Translations under genes and position numbers: made by a program
Source: Trichostrongylus colubriformis
Lineage: Eukaryota > Nematoda > Chromadorea > Rhabditida > Trichostrongylidae
Assembly: GCA_963978905.1 (NCBI GenBank)
Contig: OZ022256.1
Span: forward strand, 7,547,501-7,611,500
DNA: 64,000 nt
Reading direction: 5' to 3'
Notes under the pieces: generated by a model
What the model was told of the DNA's origin: nothing
Seen by the model: only the letters and a program-made list of their open reading frames with translations
Database searches by the model: none
Part shown: positions 49,561 through 61,914 of the stretch, one piece after another
Layout: each line of letters begins with the position of its first letter
Position numbering within the stretch: the stretch's first letter is position 1

Positions 49561-50029
49561 GCCCACAACGCTTCATGACAGCAGTGCTGGTTGAGTTACA
49601 GACACCGGAAGGGGGTAATTTTGGTCTACGGTAGAACAGACGTAGTTGGGACGAGTTCAAGTGGCCGCCATTGCACAAACTCGCCAATTTGACGCCTTGG
49701 CATGGTGCCAAGAGGAAATGTTTTTATTATAAGGTTGTTTTTTCCTTTTACTTTTTTCTTTGTTCTTTCTCATATTGTTTCTAGATGGAATTACATAAAT
49801 GCTGATGTAGTTGGGAATGGCGCTGGGAGTCAGGTGCCACAACTAACGTTGGCCCGCAGCCCGTCTCCTACAGCGGAAAACTCGGAAAGTCAGTGGGTTG
49901 CATGCGAATGGGATGCGAATACACACCACAGCGCCGCGCTTTTGAATCCCGGTTTTTTCGCCGATTATCGCTTCTAACCTTGAGTGTTCGTTACAAAATG
50001 ATCACTTCTTTGCATCCTCCACTTGTTTC

Positions 50030-50485
50030 GGACCTCTTCCGGTTCCTTTGAAGGCACCATGAGTTAAAGGTACGGCCAAGGAAGGGAAGCGTATTTCAAG
50101 GCAGCGTCCTCTCTGCGGACATCAGAACTTAGAAAAGGAGATGTGTGGCAGAAATCTTGTCGAAAAACAAGCCTTTGGGGGCTGTTGAGATTCTATAGCG
50201 TTTCATCTCGAACTGTACGTGCTATCGCCACTGTCATTTGATGTCGCGTGAACGGATCCAGTTTTATATGATAATTTAAACAAGTGAAAAGCACAACGCA
50301 ACAAGAAGTGAAGCAGCGAGAGGGGGAATAAGCTAATTAATACAAAGATGTAAAGTGTCCATTGTATTCACGCTATTATTCTTCAGATTAGACTTCTTGT
50401 CAAGGCCTCGTGTGTGCAACCAGCGAACTGCACGCCACCGTGGGCCCATACCGTCAGCTAAAATTGCCCCCGCCCGGGGTCTTCA
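50030..50485. repeat. Dispersed repeat family D1, second copy
   Basis: cctttgaaggcacc, aaggaagggaagcgtatttc, catctcgaactgtacg, tttgatgtcgcgtga and aagtgaaaagcacaacg match 48860-49340 in order. It runs directly into an R1 MITE. Confidence 0.65.
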
Positions 50486-50486
50486 T

Positions 50487-50908
50487 AGGAATTTTCCACG
50501 AAAAAATAAGTTCCTTTATTACCCTTACATTGATGTTGTATTCGCGTAATAAGGGCCGCTTGCAAAGTTTCACGCAAAAAAAGTGAGAATTCAGCCAAGA
50601 CATAGCTCCCTACATTTTTGGCCGCCTCCGAGTAAAAGCCCCGTCCCGGCGTCTGTCGCGGTTAGAAACGGAGAGTAGGACTATTTACTCAACTTTCTGT
50701 TCCTACAGTGCGTCTCCGACCGCGGCGGACGACGGGGTGGGCACTTGCTCGCAAGCCCGGCCCGCCCGGACAAAACTTACATATCGGTATTGTATTTAAG
50801 CCGAATCCACATTTTTAGCACGAAACTTTGCATGCGGCCCATATTAGGCAAATACAACATAAATGTATGGGTAGCATAAACTTATTTTTCCGTGGATGGC
50901 TGCTTCAA
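50487..50908. repeat. Long-TIR MITE, family R1, copy 3
   Basis: Arms ttccacgaaaaaataagttc...gggccgcttgcaaagttt and gaaactttgcatgcggccca...cttatttttccgtgga. Internal cgaccgcggcggacgacgg, as in the other copies. Confidence 0.85.
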
Positions 50909-52242
50909 GTGAGACAGATAATTACGGCTTGATAGTAAATCAATCAATTATAATGAGAAGAAATTGCAATTTAGACAAACTACGGCACATATTTCCTGGT
51001 GTTACAAACACATACTATAGCAAATGACCTTTCATCAGTCGTTATCAGTTCTGGTTCCCTTTACCATGCCTAACAACACTTCCAAAAACCAGGACCCTGC
51101 GATCGCTAGTTCGCGAGTCGTGAATTTCGGGTAAGGTGCACATATAACGCACACACCAATAAACACTTGGCCACTTATATGGTAGGATTACGATATTTAT
51201 ACATCGTATATTATTACAATAATCGCGACAATTCATACACGTCACACTGATGTTGCTAACTAGCACATAATGGTAAATGTGACATACGCCTACAAACAAA
51301 AATGCTATGGTGAATCAGTTGTGCAGAAAACGTGAAGGAAAGTTCATCAATATTTGCAAATAACATGATCGAGACTATTCAAGTGCTTTCTGCATGTACC
51401 AGTAATACATCTTTTATGGTTATTTCTCTCAAGTAAGAGAATATCGAGGAAAAGTCACTATTCAGAGGTGTCATCCACAAAAACTGCTTCAATTGAAAAA
51501 CTCTGGCTAATTCCAATGAAGGTTCTAAAACTCGAAAGGTTGAAGTGGGAAGTTTTGGAGAGAAAATTCCCCAGATTGCGGTTAGAACCAGTTTTCTATA
51601 TATCAATGTCCACAATGCGTAGTCAAATCGGTTGCATTTCACTTTTCGGAGTGCAGTTTCTGCATTTTCCCCTTAACAGAAGATTATGCAGCCGGCTTGC
51701 TTCGGTGAGGAGCGGAAAAATCAAATACAAGAAGTTCTCGTGTCAAATGTCGGCATGTTGCGCTCATTTGCAGTTCCGCGTCTCACAAAACGATTCAAGC
51801 CAAGCCCCTTCTCAAGTTGAAACACGCCCCCATGGAGCCGTTGTCGCATTTTCGTGGAAGACTCAACAACTCATTTAAAATACAGAAATAATATAATAAG
51901 CTCCATACATCCATAGTGACTCGGGAACATTGATCGGCGCTTCAATAACGAAACACGTTGTTCGCTTTGACCTGGTAATCAGAAGAGTCGTTTTTCATTC
52001 CTATGTTCGAATAGCAACTGGCAAGTGTTCGAGATTTGCTTTTCATCAAATGGTACGTAGAGTCACTAATCTACCACCAAATTTGGCCATTGTTATAGTG
52101 AAGTGCCTAAGGAATGAATAACACTAATCACAGACAGAGTTGCCTATGCAGTGTCTATAATAACTACCAACTCTTCTTCGAAAAAAAGTGATAGGAAAAA
52201 GCTCATTTACAGCTGCTCGCAGGCTCATTCACAGATGCATCA
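50909..52242. other. 1.3-kb stretch without a supported gene
   Basis: Could contain the final exon of bestrophin C (a minus-strand frame near 51490-51379 follows a TTGAAGCAG acceptor) but three phases are possible and none is convincing. Confidence 0.35.
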
Positions 52243-52631
52243 TTAGGCCGCGTTCACACTTTGCGCACCGACGCCGGCACCGGCAGCGACGGCGTGAAAG
52301 CCATGTGCCCGTCCCCGACCACAGCGGCGCCTGGTGAGGCGCTCCGCTTGTAAAGAGCTCGACCCAACCACTCAGTATGTGATCGTCGCGAAAGCCACGA
52401 AGTCGAATGCGAATCTTGGCCTAGTATCAAGCTATGCATGATCATCGTGGCAAGAGTCCACGAACAGGAATTTGAGTCCTGGCATAGTGTAAACTCGCTG
52501 TACTGTAATATGGTTGAGCCAAGCGTTTTACAAACGGAGCGCGCCACCATAATGCTGCCGTGGTCGGCGGCGAGCACATGATTTTGACACCGTCGCTGCC
52601 GTCGTTGGTGCGCAAAGTATGAAGCGGCCTT
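52243..52631. repeat. Fold-back MITE, relative of the 37072-37528 palindrome
   Basis: Ends ttaggccgcgttcacacttt and gcgcaaagtatgaagcggcc; the interior keeps gaatcttggc and tgatcgtcgcgaaagccacg in diverged form. The palindrome has decayed. Confidence 0.75.
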
Positions 52632-52689
52632 AGTGTTTGATTAGAATAAACAAAAACATAATAGCAAATCGGTCAGAAAATAAAACTAC

Positions 52690-55038
52690 CTCATTCTCAG
52701 CAGAACTCTTCCGAGAATCCTTATCTTCATCAATTTTCTCCAATTTTACATTGTTTGGTTTGTGATTCTGGGAACCTGAAAATTTGTATGCTATAAACTG
52801 TTTCTAGTCTCAGAAATTGGACGTTCTGGTTCCCTTTAAGACTGGATCAGAAATGTTCAATTCTGACACAAATATCCATTATTGCGACCTTTTTCGCAAG
52901 ATTTTTATCACATTTTTGACGTAGTCTGCACTTGTTCGTTACGAATATAGTTCTTTCGAAAAGATGGTTGCATCGTACTGCTTAAGAGTTCGAAATGGAC
53001 TGCACGGCTCTAACTACTCTTCGGCCAGAATTTAATGGATGATCCTACGTACTTGTCTGATTTGCCACTGTTGGGATTCCACCTGCTCCGATCACTCGAC
53101 CATTGGTGGAACAAGAAGGCGTTCCAAAAAACTGCGCAACTGCGTCAAAAAATGACAGCTTTCTTCCGTATTTGTTATCAGAAATTCTATCTGCGAGGTA
53201 TTGATGTGATGACGGAAAAGCGGCAGATTTGTGTTGATTTTGTAGAATGATGTAGTTATGCACATTTTGGTTGCTTCCGATCAATAAATTTTTCGGTATC
53301 AAGAAGAAGACCTACATAATATTGATTCAGTTCGCAACCTCTACATTTCAAAACAAATTTGATTCTCGCGACCACAGCCGTATATCAGTTATGATGATTT
53401 AGGAAGTGGGTCCCTGTAAATTCGAATATTCCATCGGTGGCTGTAGTCTGGCGAGTATGGAGGATGATCCAACCACAATTATAGCGCTAACATAATAACA
53501 ATACCAGATGAGTTCCAGTACCTACGTAGAGGCACATTCCTGCCGAGCCATTAAATTGTGGACGGTGTGGGGCTACATACTTCTTCAAGTACAGTAACCA
53601 TCGAGTATCGATTAATGCAATCACTGTTGTTCCAGTACGCGTCACGTGGTTTGCATAGCGAAAAGGTCGCGATTCGAAGAACTTGTACCGTACCGAATAC
53701 AGTCTTAGGGCCAAGCCCATAATCCGTCGAGATAACTTTTTTATTGATTTGCCAGCTTTGGTGGTGCACAATACTATGCGTATCATCTGACGTAACAATG
53801 TACTAATGCAAAATGGACTAGATCTTTGCTTGCTGATCAAATAAGCCCGTTTTGCACCCTGCCGTGTGACAGGTAATGTGTGCGCCAGGGGATATTAGTG
53901 AGAGAATTTGATCTGAGAAAAAACAGCGGAAACAGTGACTATCAAAATTAGTCAGGTAATTATGGCACGTAGCCGGCAGCAAACCATTTTTTCGCTCACC
54001 TCGAATAGGATCTATCCAATTAAACCTACTGAGAAAAAACTCAATCTCAAAACAGACCTGGTATACCTTCTCATTTTATAGAAGTTGCAGAAAACAGTTG
54101 GAAAGAAGTTCGAATAGTCAGAGTATAAAGGGGTGCACCAAACACGCCTAATATGATGACACGCTTTTCTTTTACAAACAAAGTTCACATATCTTTGTTT
54201 ATCAGTCAATATCAGTTCTGATCGCCCACCGCTAATGTCATCATGCTGTCTCCCCCCCCCCCCCCATATTACATTCAAAAAAAATCTGGATTCCATGATT
54301 GCTGGTTTGTGAGTTCTGAATTTCGTTCAAACGCACAAACACACAGCACAACATACACTTAGTCGCTGGGCCCCTTTCATATTTTGCGGTTCCGGCAGCA
54401 TGGTGTGACTGCGTGTCTCTGCGTCTCCCCCATCCCATGCTGTCTAGCTGCCTGTGAACGCCCTGCCGGCGCAAAGTATGAATATGGCCTTATATATACT
54501 AAAATTATAGCCCTCACTACGGGAATACGATTTTTGGTTTGAATACATTGGTTAAATTTCTGCAATAACTCTATGAACCACACTTGGATGCTCGCAATCC
54601 TCGGGCTTCTCCTTCGAACCCATAACAATCAGAATAACAGCTTCCAGTGAATACTACGAGTACTGATCATCCATGACCATCCAAAATAGAAGCCAGATCA
54701 ATGTCGCAGATGACTGAGTACATACCGAGTTCGTTCACAATTAACCGTGTGGGACAGTCTCCATAATTCACCAAATGTACAGCACCTTGACCGATGGAAA
54801 AGACCGAACTCCGTCGTCGTCTGAAAGATTTCGATAATTTCGGAAAAATCTCATACAGTTGCGATCAATTTGAAAAAAAAGATAAAATTCGTTTAAAATT
54901 CCATACGGCATGCTGAGGAAGTCGGTGATTTTATCAAGGGTTGACGGCCTACGCGATTCCACACTAGTTCCTGTAATTATGGGCAATTTCGACTCTATTA
55001 TGGTATACATTTTCTTCAAATGACAACATGAAATGCAA
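52690..55038 (-). CDS. Tentative C-terminal tail exons of bestrophin C
   Basis: First candidate: from 55038 (CCACAG acceptor), in phase with exon 10, reading CISCCHLKKMYTIIESKLPI and on through TLDKITDFLSM, with an uncertain donor. Second: 52775-52690, a clear TTTTCAG acceptor and GAG|GTAG donor, reading SQNHKPNNVKLEKIDEDKDS, charged and low in hydrophobics as expected of a cytoplasmic bestrophin tail. No homology can be claimed; phase and strand support only. Confidence 0.35.
54369..54491. repeat. MITE family M1 copy
   Basis: Ends gcccctttcatattttgcgg and ggcgcaaagtatgaatatggc. A C-run lies just upstream, within 54247-54266. Confidence 0.75.
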
Positions 55039-55153
55039 CTGTGGTCCGAACAATTCTCACCTCGAACAGCCAGCAGCACTGGGCGTGCATAGTTAGGAAA
55101 TTATTTTGCAACGCGAGTGCCAGCTAGAGGCGTCGTATAAGGGTTGGATCCTG

Positions 55154-55295
55154 GAGCAGCTTTCACACTCTGCGGTGGCGCTGCCGGTGGCAGAGAGTGG
55201 CTACGTTCACGGGCAGTGAGGGAGAGTGTCGCGAGCGGAAACGCAGAGAAACATTGCTCCTGCTGCTGGTATCGCAGAGTATGAAGGCTGCCTCT
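55154..55295. repeat. MITE family M1 copy
   Basis: Ends agcagctttcacactctgcg and tcgcagagtatgaaggctgc. Confidence 0.75.
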
Positions 55296-56266
55296 GGAGC
55301 AATCACCAAGGGCCGACGACTCAGTATAGGCGTAGGACAAGGTAATCGTTCTGAGGTCACAACTGAATACGGCGCTCCTATCTCACGCGCATCGCGAAGC
55401 GTACCAAACGCTTTGTGAAATCCTCTTATTGCAGTGCACATCACATCATTACACCTTGTACTCGGAAAATGGGAGAACAGAGAGGTATTTTCTGGAAAAG
55501 CAGTACTTCCTAGAACTTGCGAGAATCATTTCAATAAAATACCATAGTGAAGGGTCATGTGTAGAGGACTCACAGTTTACACTTATTAGATACTAATTTT
55601 GACTTGTTTGCTCAAAGATGGGCATCTACAGATCATCACAATTCAAAGGTGGTTACAGGGCTTTCTGTGCGTCAAAAGAGACGGGCCGCACTCTCTCAAT
55701 GCTTTTCTGGTAATAAGGACCTAGTAAGCAGCCTCTTTTCAGAAAACGTAGAATTTGATTTCGGTTTTAAAAAGACCAATGAGATATTGATAGCTTACCT
55801 CTTTCGATAGATACCATCCTAACGTGTTCGTCTGGCTTGGCAATCCTGAAATTCATTATCTATCGCAGTAAAAATGCTATCAAGCATGAAAGTCAAAAGT
55901 AAATAAAAAGGTCAGCAAAATTAAAAACCTACCTAGAAACCATGGTAAGGGTCATTTTTATAGAATTTGATTAAAACACATGAGAGAGACCTGCGATCTG
56001 CAGCTACGATGATACAAGTACGCAAAAGGTCAAATCATCAAATAAGAAAGGATTCAAAAGTTGTAATTCCCCGCAGGCATAGCGAAGAGCCGCAAGGAAA
56101 AGGTAGAAGGGTGCGAAGTGCGCCTCGGATGGAAGAAGTGGCGTTTACCAGGAAAGTTAGATGGTTTGAGGGTAGAGTTGGGGGAAGAAAAAGAAGAGAA
56201 CTGCTTGCATTTACATATTCATTTTTTGCAAATCATGCTCATAATATTATTATGTGAAAAACTCAC

Positions 56267-59200
56267 TCGACCCCTTCTGCTGAACCAACTAGTTCACGTT
56301 CACCACCCCATCGCTGGCTATCCTCTGAGTAAACTCGCTTATAGTTGGGATCCGATAGCCGATCAGGAAGCAAAGTTGGACAGGTGTCATGGGTGTTGTC
56401 GACAATGGAGAGCCCTGTCTATAAATGAACTCAGAACACATTCGCCCGCACAACAATCTTGCCTCTTAGTTCAGTCTTAGACCGCCTTCATACTCTCCGG
56501 TTCTGGCGGCGAGGCGTGGCTGCGTCTTCTGTGCGTCTCCGCCCATTCCACTCTGTCTCACTTTCTGTTAACGCGGCTTCTCCCCGCCGCCGACACCACC
56601 GCAAAGTATGGTCGCCTTCAGACTTTGCGATTCTGCGATTTTGCCATTTTGCCATTCTGCGGCGTTGCGCTTTCCCACGCGATACTACGACCCCCAGATT
56701 GTGCAATGTCGCAACTTCGCGTGCGAAAGTGAGAAGCCGCAGAATCGCAAAATTGCACAATCGCAGATTCTGACGGCGGTATGAAGGCGGACTGTGTCTG
56801 CCATGATCTTGCCTTCCCCTGATAACTACTATTGCTATTTTACCGTCGTACCCAATACGCTTTTCGAAGCCCCGGAATTTTTAGAAGTTCGTCGAAGTGA
56901 TGTGCAGTATTTTTGAGATCCTTTCACAATGTCATACTGTTACTTTGATAAAAAGTTGAAAGTTAGCGAAAGTAAGTGGAAAGACACACGGCTATATTCT
57001 TATCAATAAGAAAGTTGCATTCGAAGTCATCGTCATCTTCTCCGAGAGGATTCAGAAGTGCCTCAGCAACCTGAAATAGCAGAGTGGAAATGTTCTATCT
57101 GCACAAATCCTTTCGGTGAAAATGTTGTAGATCGTAATCAGTAAAATACTAATGAAGTCGTAAATCATTTGAAAACAATACCAGCACTATTTACTTAACA
57201 CAATCCACCATCTCGCGTTTTGATGCAGTTGACGATCATAAATGTGCATCTGAGGGCAATCTCAAAGCACATCCCACGCTTACCGTTGGAGGAGCCCGTT
57301 TGGACACCAGTGGTAGTAAAAGAGCAAAGAGGGCATGGCCTCCAGTCCCCGACTACCATTCTCGTCCAGATAAGCTGCACATGGCCAACGCGGAATGTGC
57401 CTCTAAGCAATGCAACACGAATAAGATCCAGGCCTCCGTTCACCAGGGCTCAGTATTGGCCCAAAAGGTAATGCTACCTTCAGACACACGTTTTGAGCTA
57501 ACTTGGCGATCCTTATTTTGGTGTCAGTGCCTTGGACGCGGATACAAGGTGGTTTTGCGAAGAGTGAGCATATGTAATGTGCGTATTCTACGAATGAAAC
57601 ACCAGCGCTAGGGTATGTGGCAATTGCGAATTTTCTCGCGGCCGCCCGCGGCGAGTGCGAGCCGTTTGCAACTTTGTGCTGAAACAGCAGCAACAACAAC
57701 ATAAGCGAACTTTCGAATCTTACAACCTGCAATCTTTGAAGGTCCTTCAAGGTACTAGCCCACTGCGTCTCGAGCGGAATTCCAAAAGACTGCGGCAAGT
57801 CGTACTGACGACGCCGCGAGGCAAAAATTCGACCAATTGCCCGCACCCCTAGCGCGACCTGCAGCTAACTCTAATCGTGTAGCTCAAAAATAAGCTCTTC
57901 AACCACATAAAATGTGAGGTCTTGGGGTTGCCCTGGGTGAATGATGCATAATTTCCCAACTCATAAATCTTGTAGACTGTTACCTTCATCCATCCAACAA
58001 AGAAAATAAATTGAAGAATTGTCATGAATGGGACGAGCAGATCGACCTGAAATCAAATTGGCAGTCAGTTCTAATTTTGTTTCTGGTTTTGCTTGGGTGA
58101 CACAAACGCATTGTTAAGAGCTTGTTTTGGCGGTTAGTCTATGAGATACGTTTTTGAAGAAATCACATACGGTGAGACGACTCTCAAGTATTGCTGCAAA
58201 CCACATTGTTAGCAAATGGAGAGTGCATTGCCTATTTTCAGCCGCGTTTTAAAGAAATTGCGTCGCACGCTGCTACGCTATTCTTTGCGATCCTAATAAC
58301 ACGTAGTCCTCAATAACCGTTTAAATGGAGACCACTTTTGCGCCCCGCTCGTATCCTAGCAGTCTTCCAATACTACTACTGACTGACAGTGACGATGGAA
58401 AAATATAACATGTATAACTATTTGGAAGATATCTATAGAAGTAATAAAGAAACTCACAGCACTTCGATTCTTTGCATCTTCACTAACTATAAATTGTCTT
58501 GATACCATACAGATTACAAAGTACACTCGAACAGCAAGAAAAACAACCTTGAAAAAACCAAACGTGTACAGTTACTATATAAATTTCACATGAAGGAAAA
58601 GGATGCAGGGATGCAGGATGCATACAGGAAAAATGTATAAGTGTGGAATTTTTCTGTCGCAATAAGAGGTATGTACCTGAGGATAGGCAATCGGAATCGG
58701 TACCCAATCGAACTGACACAGTTGAGCCAAGCTGGTACGAAAAAGCTTCACCTCCTTCAAGAACGCTGTTGTAATAATAGGTTGTACCAAAAGTTTCGTA
58801 GGATTTTTCCAAAAACATCAACAACTCTTGCTTTCTTCAAGACAGACCTAGGCCGTTCAAGAATATGGTAGAACCTTTTATTTTAGATTTCTAACAAAGT
58901 ATGTATTGACCCACCAGATTCCGTGGGGAGAGCCACAATGCCCGTAGTCGGTATCCACCCAACACGCGGTGTCATCTACTATGAGTGGTCTTGCGCACCA
59001 AAGCGACGGAAGCTTGCATATCTATCACGCTTCATTGGGCAGGGATGTGTGAGCGACGAGACCGTGCGCAGCTGGTCTCGTACCTCAGCACAGCTTCAGC
59101 TTCAACAACGGCGAGATTGTCATGGAATGCAAATCACGCTCTGGGCTGTGCCGCTTCTGGGACACGGAAGGAAGGCTTTTCCACAAGGTGTTGGTGCAAG

Positions 59201-61629
59201 GCGAGACAGTCACCACTGTCGTATACACCCGCCAGCTCCAGCAGGTCGCAGTCGCTGTTCAAGAAAAGCGCCGGAAAAGGTTTGCGGTCACTCTCCTACA
59301 TGACGATGCCCGCTCCCACTTCGCGGAGAGTTTCCAGTCCAAGGTACAGGAGCTCGGCTAGAATGTTCTGCCCCACCAGCCATACTTCCAGACATTGCTC
59401 CTTCTGACTACCAACTTTCACATGCACTGAAACCTTTCTTGGCGAGGAGGAAATTCGTTGATTATGATTCGCTCGCGAAGGCGATCGCTGACTTCTCCGA
59501 CTCTCAGAACCCAGAGTTTAGGGAGGGGGAATCAGCGATCTACCTATGAGGTGGCAGAGTGTTGTCGATAACAATGGTGAATATGTTGTTGCCAAATTGT
59601 TTTTGTTGGATGAAATCATAATTAAAGTGGTGACCGAAAAGAATCCCACAAGACTTCCGGTACAACCTGATAATAAAATATTCACGAAACACACAGTTTC
59701 TTCCACTAACCATAAGAGACTTGTTTTCTAACATTCTCTAACATTCTCATTACAAATAACTAGGGGGATCGCGGCATACTCAGCGAATGACAGCTGTCAA
59801 TGAATAAGATGGGATTACTGAGGTAGAAGCTGAACAGATGGGACGCAGTCCACTGTTGGTAGGTGGTATTCCATCTGCACGAAAGGGGCAGCCTTTTATT
59901 AGGATGACTATTTGAGTTCATGGAGCGCCTTTTATGACCACTACTTGAGGACTTTTATATGCTTTCAGAATATTATGTAGTCTCACAGTTTGAATTGCCA
60001 CCACGGCAGGAATATTTTCGATGAAACCTTCCTTGTATGCTCGCGTGCAAATGGTTAATGCCCAGTTGAAAGGGGCCCAGTACTTGTTGTAAGTTATTTT
60101 GATGTTTTCCAGATCCTGCAGCTCGCTTTCGTGCAGAAAACCTTAATTATATTTTTGCGGAATATGTAATTATTCACAGAGAGTGTAAGCGGCTCGATAA
60201 CTAACCTGCTGCAACAATTGAATCCATATTGGGGAATCGTCTACGAACGCGCATTGAAACGTCGCGAAACACCAGAACCTGCAATGAATAGAATTTATAA
60301 CAGCACATCTTGAGTATGCAATCAATATCTTGGGGATTGGGTGTCTACAAACTTCGCTGCGAGCGCGGCTGCTCACGTGTCGATGGGTAGTTGTCCGCGC
60401 AACTAATTTCAGCTTCATTCGACTAATTCGTAGAACTATTCGGCTTCGTTCAACTCTTTCCTGGCGGGTTGTTTTCACTTTGATTTGCAAAACCTGATTT
60501 GCGCACGTCCACTGTGTCGTGACTTGCGTACGACCTCTCCTGGATAGCATGCGCCGGTAGGAAACCGCGCTCGGGTTAGTCTGTCCTTCAAACATTTCGC
60601 CTACTGTAAGTGCTCGCAGTCACATGGCGCGCGAAAGACTATCGATCCGCCACGGTTCCCGCTTAATCAGTATTCGGTCGTCTGTCTGTCGTCGTCCGGG
60701 CGATCACTTCTGCCAGTGCCACTTGTCTGAAAGTATCACCGCTTCGAGAAGAAGATCTGCGACAAGGACATCTTCACTAGCCTGGTGGACCGGTCATGCT
60801 ATCCTTTCCCTTTGCTCCCGGGATTTCTTCATCACCTCTGCATGAACCAGTCCCCACGTGGGTCAGTCGTTTATGTAACTGTAGTGTATCCTCCCTCGTG
60901 CGACAAGTACCCTCTTAAGGTGTGGACCCTTCTAAAGACCACAGTCAGCCGTGATCCGGTGGTAGTTGAACAACCCGATGCAGCCATTTACACCCATAGC
61001 GGCAACGGGCACGACACGCTGCACGTCAAGGGTGCCTTCATACTTTGCAACGCCGGTGCCGGCAAGGCGCAGCGGGACGCAGAATGCAGCATGTGGACGA
61101 AGATCGAACTCTGCGTCTTTCTCCGCTCTGCACGTGCGCGTCGTGCCGCAATTATGAAGGCTGCCTAATGTGTTTTGTGTTTTTTTTTGCGTTATGATGC
61201 CATTATTTCCCAATCATTTCCTATGCTTTCAAACCGCTGGTATGCAAATCAAGCACAATGGGAGTACAATCATCATCCTCTCGGAAAAAGCCTAAATAGA
61301 GTAAAATAGTGTCCTGAATTAGCCGAACACAGCTGGAATCTTCTGATGAGCTCATATCCACGGGCACGCAGACGCGTACACTCCTCCAACGTAGTACGTA
61401 CACAGGCCTTCTCCCAGTCTCTGGGATATGAACTGCGTCAGCATCTCAGCATTTTCCTCACAACTTCAGTGCAATTGCTCTAATAGGCAGAAATGACGAT
61501 AACACTCTTTTGAATATTTATCATGAAAGGATTACCTGACATAAAACAGCGTAGCGGATTATTGAGCGTCTGTAGAGGACGGCTTCCTTTGAATCACCTT
61601 TCAAAAGAGCGGACACTGTCAAGGCAAGG
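56267..61629 (-). CDS. Bestrophin C, anion channel paralog (exons 3-10; 5' end beyond window)
   Basis: Exons 61629-61536, 60278-60206, 60141-59987, 58754-58677, 58547-58458, 58046-57984, 57070-56990, 56418-56267. Lengths 94, 73, 155, 78, 90, 63 and 81 equal those of bestrophin B exon for exon. Visible landmarks: [80 protein letters not shown] (Ca2+ clasp), and [19 protein letters not shown] in exon 10. Exons 1-2 (with the RWRGS and pore-neck motifs) were searched for up to 64000 and not found, so they lie beyond the window. A mariner in intron 5 ends 22 bp before exon 6. The exon 6 acceptor (GCGTTCTTGAAG) is weaker than in A or B. All seen exons are open. Confidence 0.92.
56479..56791. repeat. 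Two nested or adjacent MITE family M1 units
   Basis: Unit one is about 56479-56609 (accgccttcatactctccgg...accaccgcaaagtatgg). Unit two is about 56611-56791 (cgccttcagactttgcgatt...cggcggtatgaaggcgg), with short gcgattttgccattttgcc internal repeats. They lie in intron 9 of bestrophin C. Confidence 0.75.
57403..57846 (-). other. 147-residue open frame in intron 8 of bestrophin C
   Basis: Open without motif or family signature, on the sense strand of the host gene. A Leu run (MLLLLLF) and basic stretches only. Probably chance or a worn mobile fragment. Confidence 0.15.
58777..59670 (+). mobile_element. Defective mariner (cecropia-like ends), copy 2, in intron 5 of bestrophin C
   Basis: Ends ataggttgtaccaaaagttt and acttccggtacaacctga are inverted and flanked by TA (58775-58776, 59671-59672). 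The broken transposase shows [48 protein letters not shown] and [12 protein letters not shown] across three frames. 894 bp, opposite in orientation to the host gene. The related copy at 16300-17088 is more deleted. Confidence 0.9.
61031..61168. repeat. MITE family M1 copy
   Basis: Ends ggtgccttcatactttgcaa and gccgcaattatgaaggctgc. Confidence 0.7.
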
Positions 61630-61914
61630 CTGAATATGGTTGGTTGAAACTTTAACATGAGAGCAGTTTTATAAAGTTTGGACCCATATTCATAAAAAGA
61701 TGAGCAATCAAGAAGTCTCTATCAACAATTTCAACCGATATTTGACTTGAGCACTTGACCCGGTAGAGTCGTTCGCAAGCAGAAAGCATATGCATACCAA
61801 GTGAGATATTTACTGAATTTAGTTAATTGCGTTAGCTCTCCTCCACTTCTTGGATTCCCTGCTCGACGCCGTCTTTTGAGTATTATGGAGAGAGAAGATA
61901 TTACGAATGGAGGT

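Noticed and set aside
53487..53840. 117-residue minus-strand open frame
   Set aside because: Overlaps dispersed repeat D2 (53750-53890) and shows no recognisable domain.
60957..61000. Possible tRNA gene (ggtggtagttgaac stretch)
   Set aside because: No acceptor stem or box B at the right spacing.
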